Source of the DNA: Antedon mediterranea
Taxonomy: Eukaryota; Echinodermata; Crinoidea; Comatulida; Antedonidae
Assembly (NCBI RefSeq): GCF_964355755.1
Contig: NC_092670.1
Coordinates: 6,289,001-6,353,000 of the forward strand
Length of the DNA stretch: 64,000 nt
Direction: 5' to 3'
Shown here: positions 12,401 to 27,400 of the stretch, piece after piece
Position numbering within the stretch: position 1 is the first letter of the stretch
Layout: each line of letters opens with the position of its first letter
Translations under genes and position numbers: made by a program
Notes under the pieces: model-generated
What the model was told of the DNA's origin: nothing
What the model saw: only the letters and a program-made list of their open reading frames with translations
Databases searched by the model: none

Positions 12401-15400
12401 TTTCGACTATATCTTTTATATTATAATTAAAGGTTTACCTATTTTAAATTTATAGGTAATATAAAAATCCAAGAAAATTGTTCTATGCTAAAAATAATAC
12501 ATTTTCTAATAAAATTTATTAGATAGAACAAATTTCGAGATGAGAAATATTTTGTAATGTCCTACAGTAATTTAGGAACTTTTAGAAGAAAGCAAAAATA
12601 GTAAAACCAGAGATACTCAACTTTTAAAAGCCAATATTCAGAAAGTTTGCTTTATGGAGATTTTGGGTAAAAATAACATAAATTGATATTATTCAAATTA
12701 TATTAAAATAAAGTGATTGATTTTATTAAAATAAAATAATGATTGGATACTAAAAAATATCTCATTATGAAGTATTTTAAGATAGGTATACAATAGTAAT
12801 TCTTACCTTTTTATGATAAATTACTTTAAAATTTGAAAGAAATTATAGAAAATGTATTCAGTAAAAACAATAACAATCCTTTTGAAATCTATATTTCCAC
12901 AGAATCTATAATTATTAAGACAACAGCCAAACCATCATATACCCGTTTGAATCTACAATCAAATAAATCTACTTTGATAACTGTTTTCTGCTTTCTCTAT
13001 ATCTGTGACTGTGCTCTTCCTAGCCTGACAGACTTCTGTTCAGAATTGCAAGCAGCAGAATTTGATGTTTTTTTGTCGGATATACTCAACTAATCTATCG
13101 ATCATCAATTAACAATAAAAAAGTCATTGTACCATTTAGAAGAACTTGAGTTTAAGTGTATACGAGACAACAAGGGGCCATGCATATTTTATAAACTTTA
13201 AAAACATGTTCACAACTTGTTCTGAAATGACCTTATAAAAATTCTTAAAAAGATCATTTTATTTATTTGAACTATTTATAGATGTTCAAAACAAATTATG
13301 ATTCATCAAAATATCATTTGAAAAACGTCATACACCGCATTTATCAATTATGCATTAATTTAGTAAGATATACCTCTGACGTAAAATTCACTGAGCATGT
13401 TCAAGAACAAACTCTCTGATTGGTTGCAATGTTTGGTTTTCATATAATTTATTTACCCAGAGAGTGAAAGTTAAAATAGATAACCTACTTATGTCTTATG
13501 AAATTCAAAAACAATGTGTTCAAAAGAATAAATGGAAAAAGAAGTATGAGTGGGTGTTTAAGTAATTGATTAATGGAATTAAAAGATGAAAATGAAATTA
13601 TTTGAGCAAAATCAAATCAGGTTTGCGGTACAGTTCCAAGTGTTTCTGAAAAAGAAATAAAGTAAAGTAGATTTTCCTTGATTACTCGTCCATGCTACAG
13701 AAGCATATAACATGAATTTATTAATTGCATCAATTATTGTACAATTTTCTAATTTAAACAAAAAAAATCTTTCTGACCCATGACTTGGCCATTCAGGTTT
13801 GTTGATTATGTTTATTAATTGTGTTTAATTTAACGTTCATGTATCATAATTTTTTATTATTATTTTTGTTTCAATTTTAAATAGATTGTAATTTTATCTT
13901 GTAAATTTAATCTGTATAAGATGTTAAATCAAACTAAAATACAATCCATTAAAAAATAAATGTTTTTTATTACTCTTCATATTAAATTACAAATTTATGA
14001 CTTGAAAAACATTTTAAAACCAGGTTTTTAGTTTAAAGTGAATTTTTAATGTTATTATCATTTTTTTTAAATAGAAACTGACAGCATCTTTAAAGTGAAT
14101 TTTGAATTTTAAATCGAAAAGAAATATTTGGTATTTGAAAAAACAATGTAATACAAAAAGTACAAAATATTTTATACATATTCAACTCATTTGTCGGACA
14201 GACCTTAAGGAAGGCTGTCTCAACTTAACTTTAAATTACCAATACCATCCTTAGAGCAAGATTACTACTGGTTTATCCAGATATCTAGCCACTGCTTCTG
14301 CATCAAATGACCGGCCTATATAATTATAATTTTGATCTTTAAGATTTCAGTTTTCTGGGGTAATCACTGTATCGGCTAAATCTCTTGAGAACGCTCATAC
14401 AAATGTACTCAACTTCTCGGCCAATTCAAAGCTCCTTTGTGAATAGTAGTTAATAGTAGAAAATTAAAAATTGTCATCTTTTGAAATTTTGCTGGATTAT
14501 GCAAAGAAATTATTATTATTGTTAATGTGAATATCTCATGAGAATTATTTAAGATCTTATCTTTATTTCAAAGGTTAAAGATGTATAAATTATCGTAGGA
14601 AATTATTTAGAATAGATTAAACTTATTTAAATATATAAAAAAAGACAATATTACATTGATTTGAAAAGATTTTTAAAAATGAAACCATTTATAGGGTCCT
14701 GAAGTGGTCCCTTTTTATGTATTAATCTTGTATTACAGTATGTGGTGTCTGTTGGATTTGTAAAAAAATAAAGAGACGGACCCTCCAGACATGAATGAGA
14801 AATTGAGGTGTTGCAAGTCAGTATTTTAAATTTACTGCTACAGTACATAACCTTTCAAGATTCACCAACAAGAACAAGGGTGGATCCAAGGTTGGGGGAG
14901 GAGGAACAGCAGGCCTGCCTCCTCGCCCTAAATTTTGCAAATTGTAATGCAAAAGAAGGACATCAAATTAAGCTCAGCCCTTCATTTCACCATTGTTTTT
15001 ATTTAAAAATCCTAGATCCGCCACTGAAGACGATATTAATTTCAACATAATTGTTGACAAAAAATGAGACTGTAACATGAGTTTACAAGGAACCCATGAC
15101 AATAAACAAATATAAATATAACATAATTTGGTAACATATTAATAACTAAATTGGATTATATTTCCAAATTATCAGATTATGTTTAGATCAATTTTAAACA
15201 AAAATGAGTTGCTTAAGGAATGGATTACTAATGTGACGCAAATCTGAATTTCATGGTACGGTAAGGTAGCTAGATGTGATATTGCTAAAGATGAGCCGAA
15301 AGCTATAATTACAAAGTAAAAACAGCAAGAAAGTAAGACAATGGGTATTGTTTCTTTTCAAAAACAATTTACATTTAAAATAGCGATATTGTAAAAACAT

Positions 15401-18400
15401 AAAATACATTTGTTACCCAACTGAGCCAAGACTCTTAGGAATATTTTTCTGAACACAAATTGACTATAGCCCCACTATGATTTTTTTGTCCCAGTTTAGC
15501 AAGACTACAATAATATTATCTGTTGTTTTATTTGTTTTTGGACTACCTGGTCTAGGTCTAGCAACTAAGACTTACTTATGGGCTTGTTTCTTCTGCGAAA
15601 AAAAAAAATAATTTACACCTAATTTCATGGCAGAAGAAACCGGACAAAATTCACGTTTTAAAATAACTGTTAATTAAGTAATAAATACCCAATAAATTTT
15701 CAAAAATTAGGACATTAAAATGTAGAGGGCTCCCTCTAAATCAACGTAAGTAAATCTTATTAATCATAATAGATGTTGAGGGCAGTTTTCTTAAAGTACT
15801 CTATCAATGCGTATTTGTTTCCTTGTATTGATTTTACCGAGCATGCTTACTCATTCTACAATGGTAATAACGATGTGTACAAAATGGCAAACACAATCAA
15901 GATCTTGGTTTACTCAGGCATGGAGAATTTGATATAATTATCAATTTGCCTAATGAACTTTTGGCTAATTGCTAATTAGTTTTCCATACTGTATCAAACT
16001 AGATCTATTACTACTATAATAACATATAGTTTATTGAATACTGTATATAATATTCTGGCTTTTATGAATAAGAATATTCTAGATTTTGGATTGATATAAG
16101 ATATAAAAATAATTTATGTCATAATTCATTTAGACATAGTAACCTGAAATTTATTTACCTCTTAAACTGATACGCATAGACGAGTGATACGCATGCACAA
16201 CTGATACGCATGGACGAGTGATACGCATGCACGACTGATACGCATGCACGACTGATACGCACGCACGACTGTACACATGTAATTTTGAACTTGGACAGGA
16301 TGTAATTTTTATTTTTAAATATTAAGCTACGTGTGGCATAAGATTTAGTTTTTATAGGTACAGGTTGATACAATGCCTTTTATCATTTTGCTATTGTAGT
16401 ATTACAAGATGATTCAGCATTTTATACCATATGGAATACCTGCTTTAAACCTACGTGGGAAAACTGTTCCTAAATTATAACTGTAAATTCAAATTGTATA
16501 TTATTACAAATAAAATAAATGTTATGCTTTTTGATGTGTATTTTTACTATTTCTATCTTCTGTTTGCCTACACTTGGTCCTCCAAGCTGTTACCTGGGAT
16601 AATTGTATTTTTTTAAATAAAGAATGATTGAAAGACATTATAATTTTACTATGTTTAATTGATGAATGGAAGACAGGAATGTTGTGTATAGAAATAGATT
16701 CATTTTTATTTTATTGGTAAGCTGATACAATACATTTTATTTTTACAGCTGTTGGGTTCATCATAAATAACACAAGTAGGGATGCATCTCAAAAGTATGA
16801 CTTAATTTAATACTAACTGTTTCAAACAGTATACACATAATCTTTATCAAACTGGTAATAATATAATTACATAATAAAAGTGAAAATTGTTTTCCATGCA
16901 GACTACTTTATGCTAATATACTGCAGAGCATAAACGTAATCCATATAGAAATCCATCTGACGTGTTTAATCCCATATGAAGTTACAGGCGATTGGTGCGT
17001 TGATTAAACATACGTGATCTAGAAGACTTGCTGACAACCGATATGTAACAGGATTATGATATCAATTGCGTTAGACAGTGGTTTTTTAAGACAATACTTG
17101 AGGCACTGATGCTCATAAAAATTTCACACTTTGCCGATTGATTTTCGATCGAGTTCTTAAAAATACACTTTCTTCTGTCATATGGGCATACTGTATGTCC
17201 TCAATACTAAACACCTTCTGTACATAATGGTGTCCACAGAATAAGGGTTGATATAGACACTTGTTCATTTCATGGGAATTTGTTTCCTTAACAGGTGATA
17301 AAACTTGGATGTAGCCAATCAGACCCGCTGAAATGAGCCATGTGTGCGCTGTTATTGTTTCACTATTATGCACTGGAGTACAAAAAGTGCGTAGCAAAAA
17401 ACATAGCGTACTCTGCGTGTAAATAATGCACAAGTCTAAATTTCGTACGTTAGTGGAGATGTAGCACGTACACTCTAGGGTATTCACAATGTTGTGCAAC
17501 ATACACTCAGCTGCACCTTGTGTTTGTTGCAACATTGTAAATATCCCCCAATATCCACTAATGCACTCCGACTTGTGCATTATTTGTATACTGTAATATT
17601 ATAATAGTGCCCTTAATTTTCCATGAATAGAGGTTGACAGTAGTGCTAAAACCTAATTAAGATAAACTCTTGTTGTTAATTGTTTAATAGCTAAATTTGT
17701 ATAATGTCTTATGGCCTTGTCGAAAAACACCATTGAGGTGAACAAGTGTTACCGTGATTAAATAAAGTTTTTATTATTATTATTATAAGTACTAGAGGGT
17801 GAGCTCGCTTCGCTCGCTCCCCCTCTAGGAAGTGTAGACGATGGTTTTCGGAATGATAATGTTCTCCTTATATGTTTTCTGTCTGTTACCATTATTGAAA
17901 ATGCTTGACATTCGTAAAACTAAACTACTTTGTTTCACAGTGTTTTAGATGATTAATAACATTTTAAAGTACAGTTTTTATTGTTTGGTAGGGCCCTTTG
18001 GGGAGGCGGAGGTCATTTGAGGGAGGTGTGTTGAACCCACAAATGTGAAAACGCCCACAAATGTGAAAACAACCACAAATGTGAAAACAACCACAAATGT
18101 GAAAACGCATCACCCACAAATGTAATAAAACAGCGCCCACAAATGTGAAAACGACCATCGCCCACAAATGTAAAAAAAAATCAAATCAAATGTTGTGCTA
18201 GACTCAAACAAGTTTGATCAAGTAAATACATTATATCATGTGTATTGAGTTGTTTCAATAATTGTGTGTTCACAATACGTCTGTTAGGGTCGTCATTAAC
18301 GCGTTGGAATATTACCATGTTCGATGTTTTTTGCATCGACTTGGAACTATACGTACATCTATATATAAATTTACGTAAGGGCAAAATTCGGTAAATCGCG

Positions 18401-21400
18401 CCTTACTTCTAGAATTTTTACTCGATGGTATATAAAGTTGGTTCGTACTTTCGGTACTGATTTTAACCACCTGATGTAACCCTGTTTACTAATTAAATTA
18501 AGTTAGATAATTAGTTATTGACGATTAAAACGAATTTAGGTTCAACGATTTGCCCCAAATAGGGGTGTTTTCCGATCGTGGTATACACTGTCTAATGGAT
18601 GTCCATTTTGAAAAATACCCGCCACAAAAATGCGAGGAGGCTTCGCATTTTCCTATCTCCTCCTACGATAATTGTTTTTAATAGCTGAAAACCGGTTGAA
18701 CAGTTCGAGTACAGCATCATAATGTTGAAGACAGGCCGATTTTCTTTAAAAAATACTATTTTGATACATTTAATATACGTTTTTACAAATGTATTGATTT
18801 GTGATGAATGGAACATTCCAAATTATTTGGTTTAACCATAGAGGTATAGATTTAGATTTATGGGCCTCCTTGGAGAATAAACATAAATAGTATTGCAATG
18901 CTGTACAATACTGTTAAGGTATTAACCACTTTTGATCGCAATTTGAATCGCAAATTTCTTACTGTGAGTGTTGGTACTGTTAGGTGTAATATAAAAATAT
19001 ATACAAATAAACTTTATTACTGTGAGTGTGGGTAGGCCCTACTGTTAGATTATAAACATATAATATACAAATAAACATTCCAAATTATTTGTTTTAACCA
19101 TAGAGGTATAGATTTAGATGTATGGGCCCCCTTGGAGAATAAACATAAATAGTATTGCAATGCTGTACAATACTGTTAAGGTATTAACCACTTTTGATCG
19201 CAATTTGAATCGCAAATTTCTTACTGTGAGTGTTGGTACTGTTAGATGTAATATAAAAATATATACAAATACACTTTATTACTGTGAGTGTGGGTAGGCC
19301 CTACTGTTAGATTATAAACATATAATATACAAATAAATAAACGTTATTACTGACAGTTGCTTCTCAACGTTTGTATTAATTAATAATTTAAAAATATATA
19401 AACGTCGTAGTGGTGTATCGTTACATGTACTTTACTATTTCAATCGACTATGACAGTGAGAGTTTTAACAAAGTACCGTATTAAATCGTAAATGTTTTAC
19501 TGTATTTAGTGGTATATTATTTATAGGCTTATAACACATTAAAAACAATATTTCGTTACTGAGTGGATAAGAATATATTTTAAAATGTTTCCTCTTTGTA
19601 CCTATCTTCTTCCCCTATCCCTCAACCCTTAATGTTACATACAAAACACAAATTGGGTTTGTTTAAATGAGTCCAAATAAAAAATTTTGACTCATTTTGT
19701 TTCTCTCTCGGAAGTAATTCCCAGGGTGCTAATTTTGGTTGACTACATAAATCATTGTGTATATTTATTCGTTTCTGTAAACGACAATGTATTATAGTCC
19801 TGCGATACGTACATTTTTTTCTCGCTGGAAATACTGTGTATTCGAGAACCATCTGTGGGCACGACCTAGATGGTACGCGAGCGAAGCGAGCGTGCCATCT
19901 AGTCTATTATATAAATTTACGTAAGGGCAAAAATCGGTAAATCGTGCGTTATTTCTAGAATGTTTACTCGATGGTATATAAAGTTGGTTAGAATCTCGGT
20001 ACTGATTTTAACCACCGGATGTAACCCTGTTTACTAATTAAATTGAGTTAGATAATTAGTTATTAACGATTAAAACGAATCTAGGTTCAACAATTTGCCC
20101 CAAATAGGGGTGTTTTTCGATCGTGGTATACACTGTCTAATGGATGTCCGTCTTGAAAAATACCCGAAGACAATAATACGAGGATGCTTCGCATTTTCCT
20201 ATCTCCTCCTACGATAATTGTTTTTAATGGCTGTAAACCGGTTGAACAGCTCGAGTACAGCATCATAATGTTGAAGACAGGCCGATTTTCTTTAAAAAAT
20301 ACTATTTTGATAGATTTAATATACGTTTATATAAATGTATTGATTTGCGATGAATGGAACATTCCAATCTCTGTTACACAAGTGTCTATTCCCTCAGGCG
20401 TCGTAAAGGCAAGTACTGTATACTCATAACAGAAATTCAATCCATTTTTGGTTGGATTTTGAGGTTGGATATAATTTTTTTTAACGGATTTTGAGCTAGC
20501 GTTTTCAGTCGCCGTATATTATGTACAAATCGTTATTATTGCATTTAAACCACCCACGTCATCACCATTCCCTCACTGGCATGAGTAGCGTTGTAAAGAC
20601 AGTAGAGGATAAGCCTATACGGTGCATCACATGCCCTAAACGCAGAACAACTTTGGTGGGTAGGGTAGGAACCAACTTAATTATGAATTGGCTCTAAGAA
20701 ACAATTGAAAACCATTAGGCCTACTAATTAAGTTGAGTTAGATAATTTAATATCTATTGACGATTAAGTCGAATTTATGATTTTCCTCGAATAGAGGTGG
20801 TTTTCACAAATTGTTTAACATTATATATAAACATACGTCGTAGTGTATCGTTACATGTACTGTACTATTTCAATCGACTACGACGGTGATAGTTTCAACA
20901 AAGTATTACATCGCAATGCTTTACTGTGTTTAGTGGTATATTATTTGTTAAACATGAAAACAATTAAGATTTCGTTACAAAATAAAGAATATATTTAAAA
21001 ATTGTTCCTCTTTGCACCCATCCTCTTCCCCATCCCTCAACCATAATTCAAGTTCAAAAAACATTTATTTATTCAACAATGGCATTATACAATAATATAA
21101 TTATAGGTGTGTACATAAGTGAAAACATAGTAATAAGCCATCATTTGGGGTCTTCTCTAGAAGAAAACAAGTTTCTTGTCTCGAGAAAGACCCCAGAAAC
21201 AATACACATACATTTAAACTAATACAATTTACTACATAAAATAATAAATAGTAATGTTACATACAAAACACAAAATAAGTTTGTTTAAATCTGACTTTTA
21301 AAACAATTGGTCTCATTTTGTGACAAGTTTCTCTTTCTCGGAAGTAATTCCCAGGGTATTAATTTTAGTTGAGTACATAAATCACAGTGTCTATTTATTC

Positions 21401-24400
21401 GTTCCTGTAAACGACATGTATTATTGTCCTGCATTATTGTACATTTGAAATCGCCAGTTTTTTAACGCTGAAATCATTATGTATTCGAGAACCATCTGTG
21501 GGCACGACCTAGATGGTACGCGAGCGAAGCGAGCGTACCATCTAGTAATAGTAAGTAAACCAGTTAACAACTACACAACTACAAGCAACAATGATATAAC
21601 ATGGCCTTGATCTGGAAGGAAGTATCGTGCATGCGCGCAGCAAATATCGTCTTGAACTATACGTACATTAAACCACCAACGAGTTAACATGAAAATATCG
21701 CGCGCACGAGCAGGTAAATTGTAATAATCCAACGCGTTAACGACGACCCTAACAGACGTATCGTGAACACACAATTATTGAAACAACTCAATACAATGTA
21801 TATACATTAACATTAACTCGATCAAAATTGTTTGGGTCTAGCACTAAATTTGATTTGGATTCTTTTTTACATTTGTGGGCGACAAGATCTCTCTTTTTTT
21901 CACATTTGTGGGCGCTGTTTTCACATTTGTGGGTGATGCGTTTTTACAATTGTGGTTGTTTTCACATTTGTGGGTGATGCGTTTTCACATTTGTGGTTGT
22001 TTTCACATTTGTGGGTGATACGTTTTCACATTTGTGGTTGTTTTCACATTTGTGGGCGTTTTCACATTTGTGGGTTCAACAAGGTGCTTATTCGAGGGAT
22101 ATATGTTAAATTTTGTAGTTTTAATAATATGGTAACATTTATAATCAAATGAAATCCTCTAATAGATATGAAAAGTGCTAAAAGAATAACAAATGCTTGG
22201 TAAATAGTAGATAACAGTGCGGTGAATTCTACTACAAATAGTACCGTATAATTGTGTTGTTATAAGTATGTGGATGGACGTTTATTAGATAGTTGGGTTG
22301 GGGGGGGGGGTTATTATTCAAAGTGATGTTTTATTGGAGAGGCGTTTATTCAAATGAATACCATCCTAATAATTATTAATACATTATTTAATTTAATCAT
22401 CTTTTGAAACTAACTGCCGTGACAGAGTGGGCCCAAGAAAGAAGACATTATGGTACGGCTTGCAACATGGGCAGACATCTCGGTCCTAACGGGACACAGG
22501 AAGATAGCCTACAGTTATTCCTGCAAGCTTACTCAATAAAACTCAGCTATCGGGATTTCACTCGAAAAATGTCTTATCATCAAATCTCCCTATGTAATTT
22601 TATAATACTATTCCCCACAATATATTCGGATTCTTTATGGCGTATATTTAATTTGATCTTTATTAATTTGCAGTATAATTCCTATTATTTAACTACTGTA
22701 CCTTCACACACGCGCCGCGGTATGTTTTAAAATAAACAAAAAACTGAAATGGCTATGATTAATGGCCTATATCTGATTTTTCGTCTTCCAAAGGGACACT
22801 GTATTGATTGATGGAAAGTGCCTGTTTCCAGTCACCTTTAGGGTCAAATCTATTATTTTAACTGCTCCCTTGTGTATAAAAGAGAGAAAATATTTGAAAC
22901 CAGGTTGTTGCAAGGTGAACTTATCTTAAACCCGGAAATTACTTTGACCGGGGAGAATTGAAATTGAGATGAAAATCTAATGTTGAAATCATAAATTGTG
23001 TTAAAAAACTCTTTATAATATCTTCCTAAGATAGAAATATGGAACAATAGCGTCGCCGTGAACACTAATGTTATCAAATCTACGTTTCGCGGTACATCTC
23101 AGATAGATAAGGTAGGTATCCAAGGCGGAGATTTGTACCGAAGTTTTTGCATTGTGCTCGCCTATGTCAGAATTCACCATAATTTATATATAGAAGCACA
23201 GGATGTTTGGCCCTCTATTGGCTTGTCACTTATAGCTTCAAACAAAACATAGATGTGCCGTTTTCCGTCCCGAGCAGTTTGTCAATGAAGTATTTTTAAA
23301 TATTGTATTATCTTGTTGTTGTGACTGTTTGAATGCGTATGACACAGGTGTTAAAGGTGTTCTTGTCAGCTTTTCATTGATTATGTCAAACTAAGTGCTT
23401 GGATTAAGCTAAGCTTACCATTTCAATTATTCAACACAAAGACAGCCGACAGGAGGCGTTTCAATATACAGTACAGTAGTAATTTGAGAAATTTATATCA
23501 GTTTCTTACATGTATAAATTGTATGTTTATTTTTGAAGTATTTCTGTTTTTCAGAGAATTTGGTCGGGGGGAAAGAGAGAACAATTTACGGTAGTGGCAT
23601 ATCTTTAGAAACTTGTTTTCATACCAAGACAACTGTATTAAGGGTAATCTATATAGGGTAGTTAGAAGCCTGTTTTTATACCAATACAACCATAGAGTAA
23701 TCTATGGGAGAAAATTTCAATTGCATGGTTTAAATAACGAGTGGAGGTGATCAAAGTACTTAACAACGTAATCAATAGAAATCAAATGACAATCAACATA
23801 ACACCTGCATCACTTAATCAAATGTAAAGAGTCAGAGTCAAGTCGCAAAAACAACTAACAATCATACAGTACGACTGACAGTAGATCAAATTATATGCCA
23901 GTTTGAAGTCATGCCCCTTACTCAGTAACGGTAGCCTATATGTTGAATGATCGATGTGAAAACACGTTCTTATGATGTTGATGAACATTTTTGACCGAGA
24001 AATTGATAATTTTATTGTCATTTATAAATAAAATGTGGGGTCAACCAAAACCCTTTCCACATAAGTATAACAAAGTTGTAACCAGGTTTGCATGAGTGTG
24101 AATACAGTTTTATGAGGGTTCGAATGAAATCTTGGGAGAAAAACACACAGATGAGTGGCATGTTTTTTTGTTCTGAGATTTCCCTGAGTTGTTACGCACA
24201 TGTGTTTGCCCTGGTATTAAACTGACCAATAATAGTATTAATCAAATAGTGCCGGGCCCACTATACTTTCTCCTGAAATTTTTAAAGATTCGCATGCGCG
24301 TATGAAAACGTGTAATAAATCAGAAGATCAAACTTGTAACAATTTTCGCACATGGTTGCAATGGGGTATAAATGAACCTCATGAATACATTTTAAATAAT

Positions 24401-27400
24401 ACTATAATGTATGCCACAGAGTAGTTAAAACCAACATGCTTTTCCTGCAAACGAACAATTTCAAATTACAAAAAGAGTGCCCTCTATTGAGTAATCCAGT
24501 TTGACATCAACATGTAGACCGTAATTCCCTCGTGGATAACCTCTTTCATAATCCATCATTGTAGTTATCATTTGTTAAAGTTTCGTTAAACCAACGACAA
24601 CCAAATGTGCGATAACAAACCTTTTAATAAATAATACTCTGAATAATTGAACATAGTGAACATCATGGATTTTGAATTCTCGTCTTATGTTCTATTTTTA
24701 CATTGCTACTCTGAGTACTAACACATTACTACATTATCTGTCTTACGAGTCCGAATGTAACCTTTTTACGACGGCCTGGAGACAGAGAATTTAAGCTATA
24801 AGACAGAAAAGCGACGGTTAATTTAAAAAATGACAGATCATTAATGAATTTAACTACACGGAATGAAAGATGAAGCTGTATTAGAAATGAAATAAAAATT
24901 ATATTACAAAATTAAGTTTATCTAGTATAACATTTTAACAATAGCAATAATTGCAAACTAAAGGTGGAAAAATACATGACTGAATGTTTGCTATGTAATA
25001 ATAATAATAATTCATAAAGCGCACATATTCACTAGAAGTGATTAAGGTGCTACCAAAGTTGACCATGGGTTATGACTTATCACAGGCAATAATTACATCT
25101 ATACACATAGCAATTTTTATTATTTATATTTTTACATAATTAAAATAACAGATTTCCACACAGAAACAAGAAAATATAATAATTTTAAGATAATTAATTC
25201 ACACAAAATGAAACTGAGAAATATTAACTTTATACCGGGAAAAGAAATACAGTAACTGTTTAAAATTGTCTTGGAGCAGCACATATGCTTCCGGTCCATC
25301 AGAGAATGATGCGTCATGGCTTTTGTACTTTTCTGTTTTTGTATTGCATAATGTTGTAGTCTCATAAAAACCCAATTTATTATGTATTAATTTGCAAATG
25401 ATAAATCAAATTAAATGTTTATGTTGAAACTGTTGGCTACAGCCCTTTGTAATGCTGTACTGTGACACTTTCTATGTAAAATAAAATGCACAAGAAAAGT
25501 TCATTCCTCTATGTTTTTGCTTATAAATAGCTCTAGAAGCTTATCTAATCTGTCTTTTATGTAATGTATGTTGATGGCAAGTTCTGGGCTGGTTCACCCT
25601 GTTACAAAAGCCAGTTATTTATTAGATATAATCATTATTAGTTATAATTAGAGAACATCGTTAATACGAAAGGTCTCCATTTAACTGGAAGCTTCTATTA
25701 ATTAATATTACGAATGAGCATTCTGTGTACTCTGTACTCTAGCCCTTGAATGCGTAAATTGAAAAGGTACAATTGATTTGCATTATATACTCAGAAAATC
25801 TGAACTAGATTGAATTATTAAAATTAGACTCGTAACCTGAAGTGGTTATAGGATACGAGTAATAGAAAAGACCGTGAGGTCGTGACCCTAAACTAAAGTA
25901 CTCAAAATAACGACAACGATCAAGAAGATGATGATTAAGTGATGGGTAAATTGAATAATGGATAATAATATTTGTACGACATTCAGTTGAGTACAATCCT
26001 AGCCTGAAGTACGATTAGAAAACGACTTAGACAAGTTGCCGTGAGTGGATTAATGTATATGTTACCTCAAGATCAAGTTACGGTTTATGTAATAATATAA
26101 TTCAATGCAATTTATAAATTTATGTACATTTAATCGGATGATACTTTAAGAATTTACATAAATAAATATTAAGAGAACTGCTCCCTGTTTAGGAGACACT
26201 TCTATTTAAGGGGACACTTTCAAATGAGATGAACAAGAGGAAAAAATAATGTTTCAATGGCCAAGCTCTATGTAGGGACACTGATATCCTATTGTTGAGT
26301 CCCGAAGGGCTACTGTATGTATATTTAATTGAATGATACTCAAGAATTTATATATGAATATATTTTCTTCCGAAGCAATGCAACGAAATTCATGTACTGT
26401 ATTATTTTTTTCTTTAAAACTCTCCAAATCACTAAATGTACCCATCAGTTGAAAGTTCACAACTAAATATTTATTTCTGCTTGCTGAGTAAATGTTCATA
26501 TTTTTTTTAGGTGCTTATTCGAATGTTGTGCTAATAGGAAAATATAAAAAAAACTTCAATTTTATAAGGTGACATCGATAATATTAATATCGAGTTAATT
26601 TTTTAATGAGTCCAGTTCTCATTGCTAATATAAAAATATTGTAGGCAAAGAAATAATAATAATATAATATTAATAATCACAATTAAGCTCAGGGCATTTA
26701 AATTTGAGTGGGATGATGAATTCCGGTAGGTCAGGAGGGTGAAGGAGAAAGAAAGGGGGTAGTGGAGAGGTATTTATGCAGACAGGTTGCGCTAACATTT
26801 CTGAACAAAAGCTGTTGTATGATAAATTTTTCTTGTGTACGCGTTTAGTTCAATGTCATCTTGCTCATTACTACAGCAGATCAATAAGTTATATTTTCAT
26901 AATTTAATTTCTACTTCACTTTTATGGTCGTTAAAAACGCATAAATGATAAATGATATTTCCGGCGTTTCCAGTGTCATGCAAGTGTTGAATCAATGGCT
27001 TGTACTCTAACTTCATAAATAAAAAGTCACCAATTTTAAATTCATAGCTATTTTTACGCATCATTATTACAAACTATTAACAGGATGATCAGACAAAATA
27101 TTTAAAATGGCTGTCTGTATTCATGACATGAAACGCCAGAAATATATTTATTTGTAAGCACCTCCTCCGTCACATTTTCACATTTTCACACTATTTCCTA
27201 AAAACTACAAAAAAAAAATGATTTATCTGATAAAACCATAATTTAACGGGGAAAAAAGGATTACCTATATTTTGTTGTTGTGAGATTGTGGGTATAAAAA
27301 TATGCTATCTAAATCGAGTACTGCAACTTAGTTTTGCACATTTTGTTGTTACACAGTACATCTATAAGTGAGCGAACACGTGAGGCTGATGTTGACTAAC

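Noticed and set aside
17113-17580. Longest single open frame in the window (155 codons, minus)
   Set aside because: It runs through an imperfect palindrome, has no recognisable domain and ordinary local composition. Treated as chance.
17964-18167. Repeated FHICG peptide resembling a Cys/His metal-binding repeat
   Set aside because: It is the direct translation of the ACATTTGTGGG minisatellite. The same peptide appears from the inverted arm at 21952-22152, and unit lengths not divisible by three break it.
22404-22730. 108-codon plus-strand frame with some coding-like residues
   Set aside because: No recognisable family, no splice context, and the second half is AT-rich random sequence.
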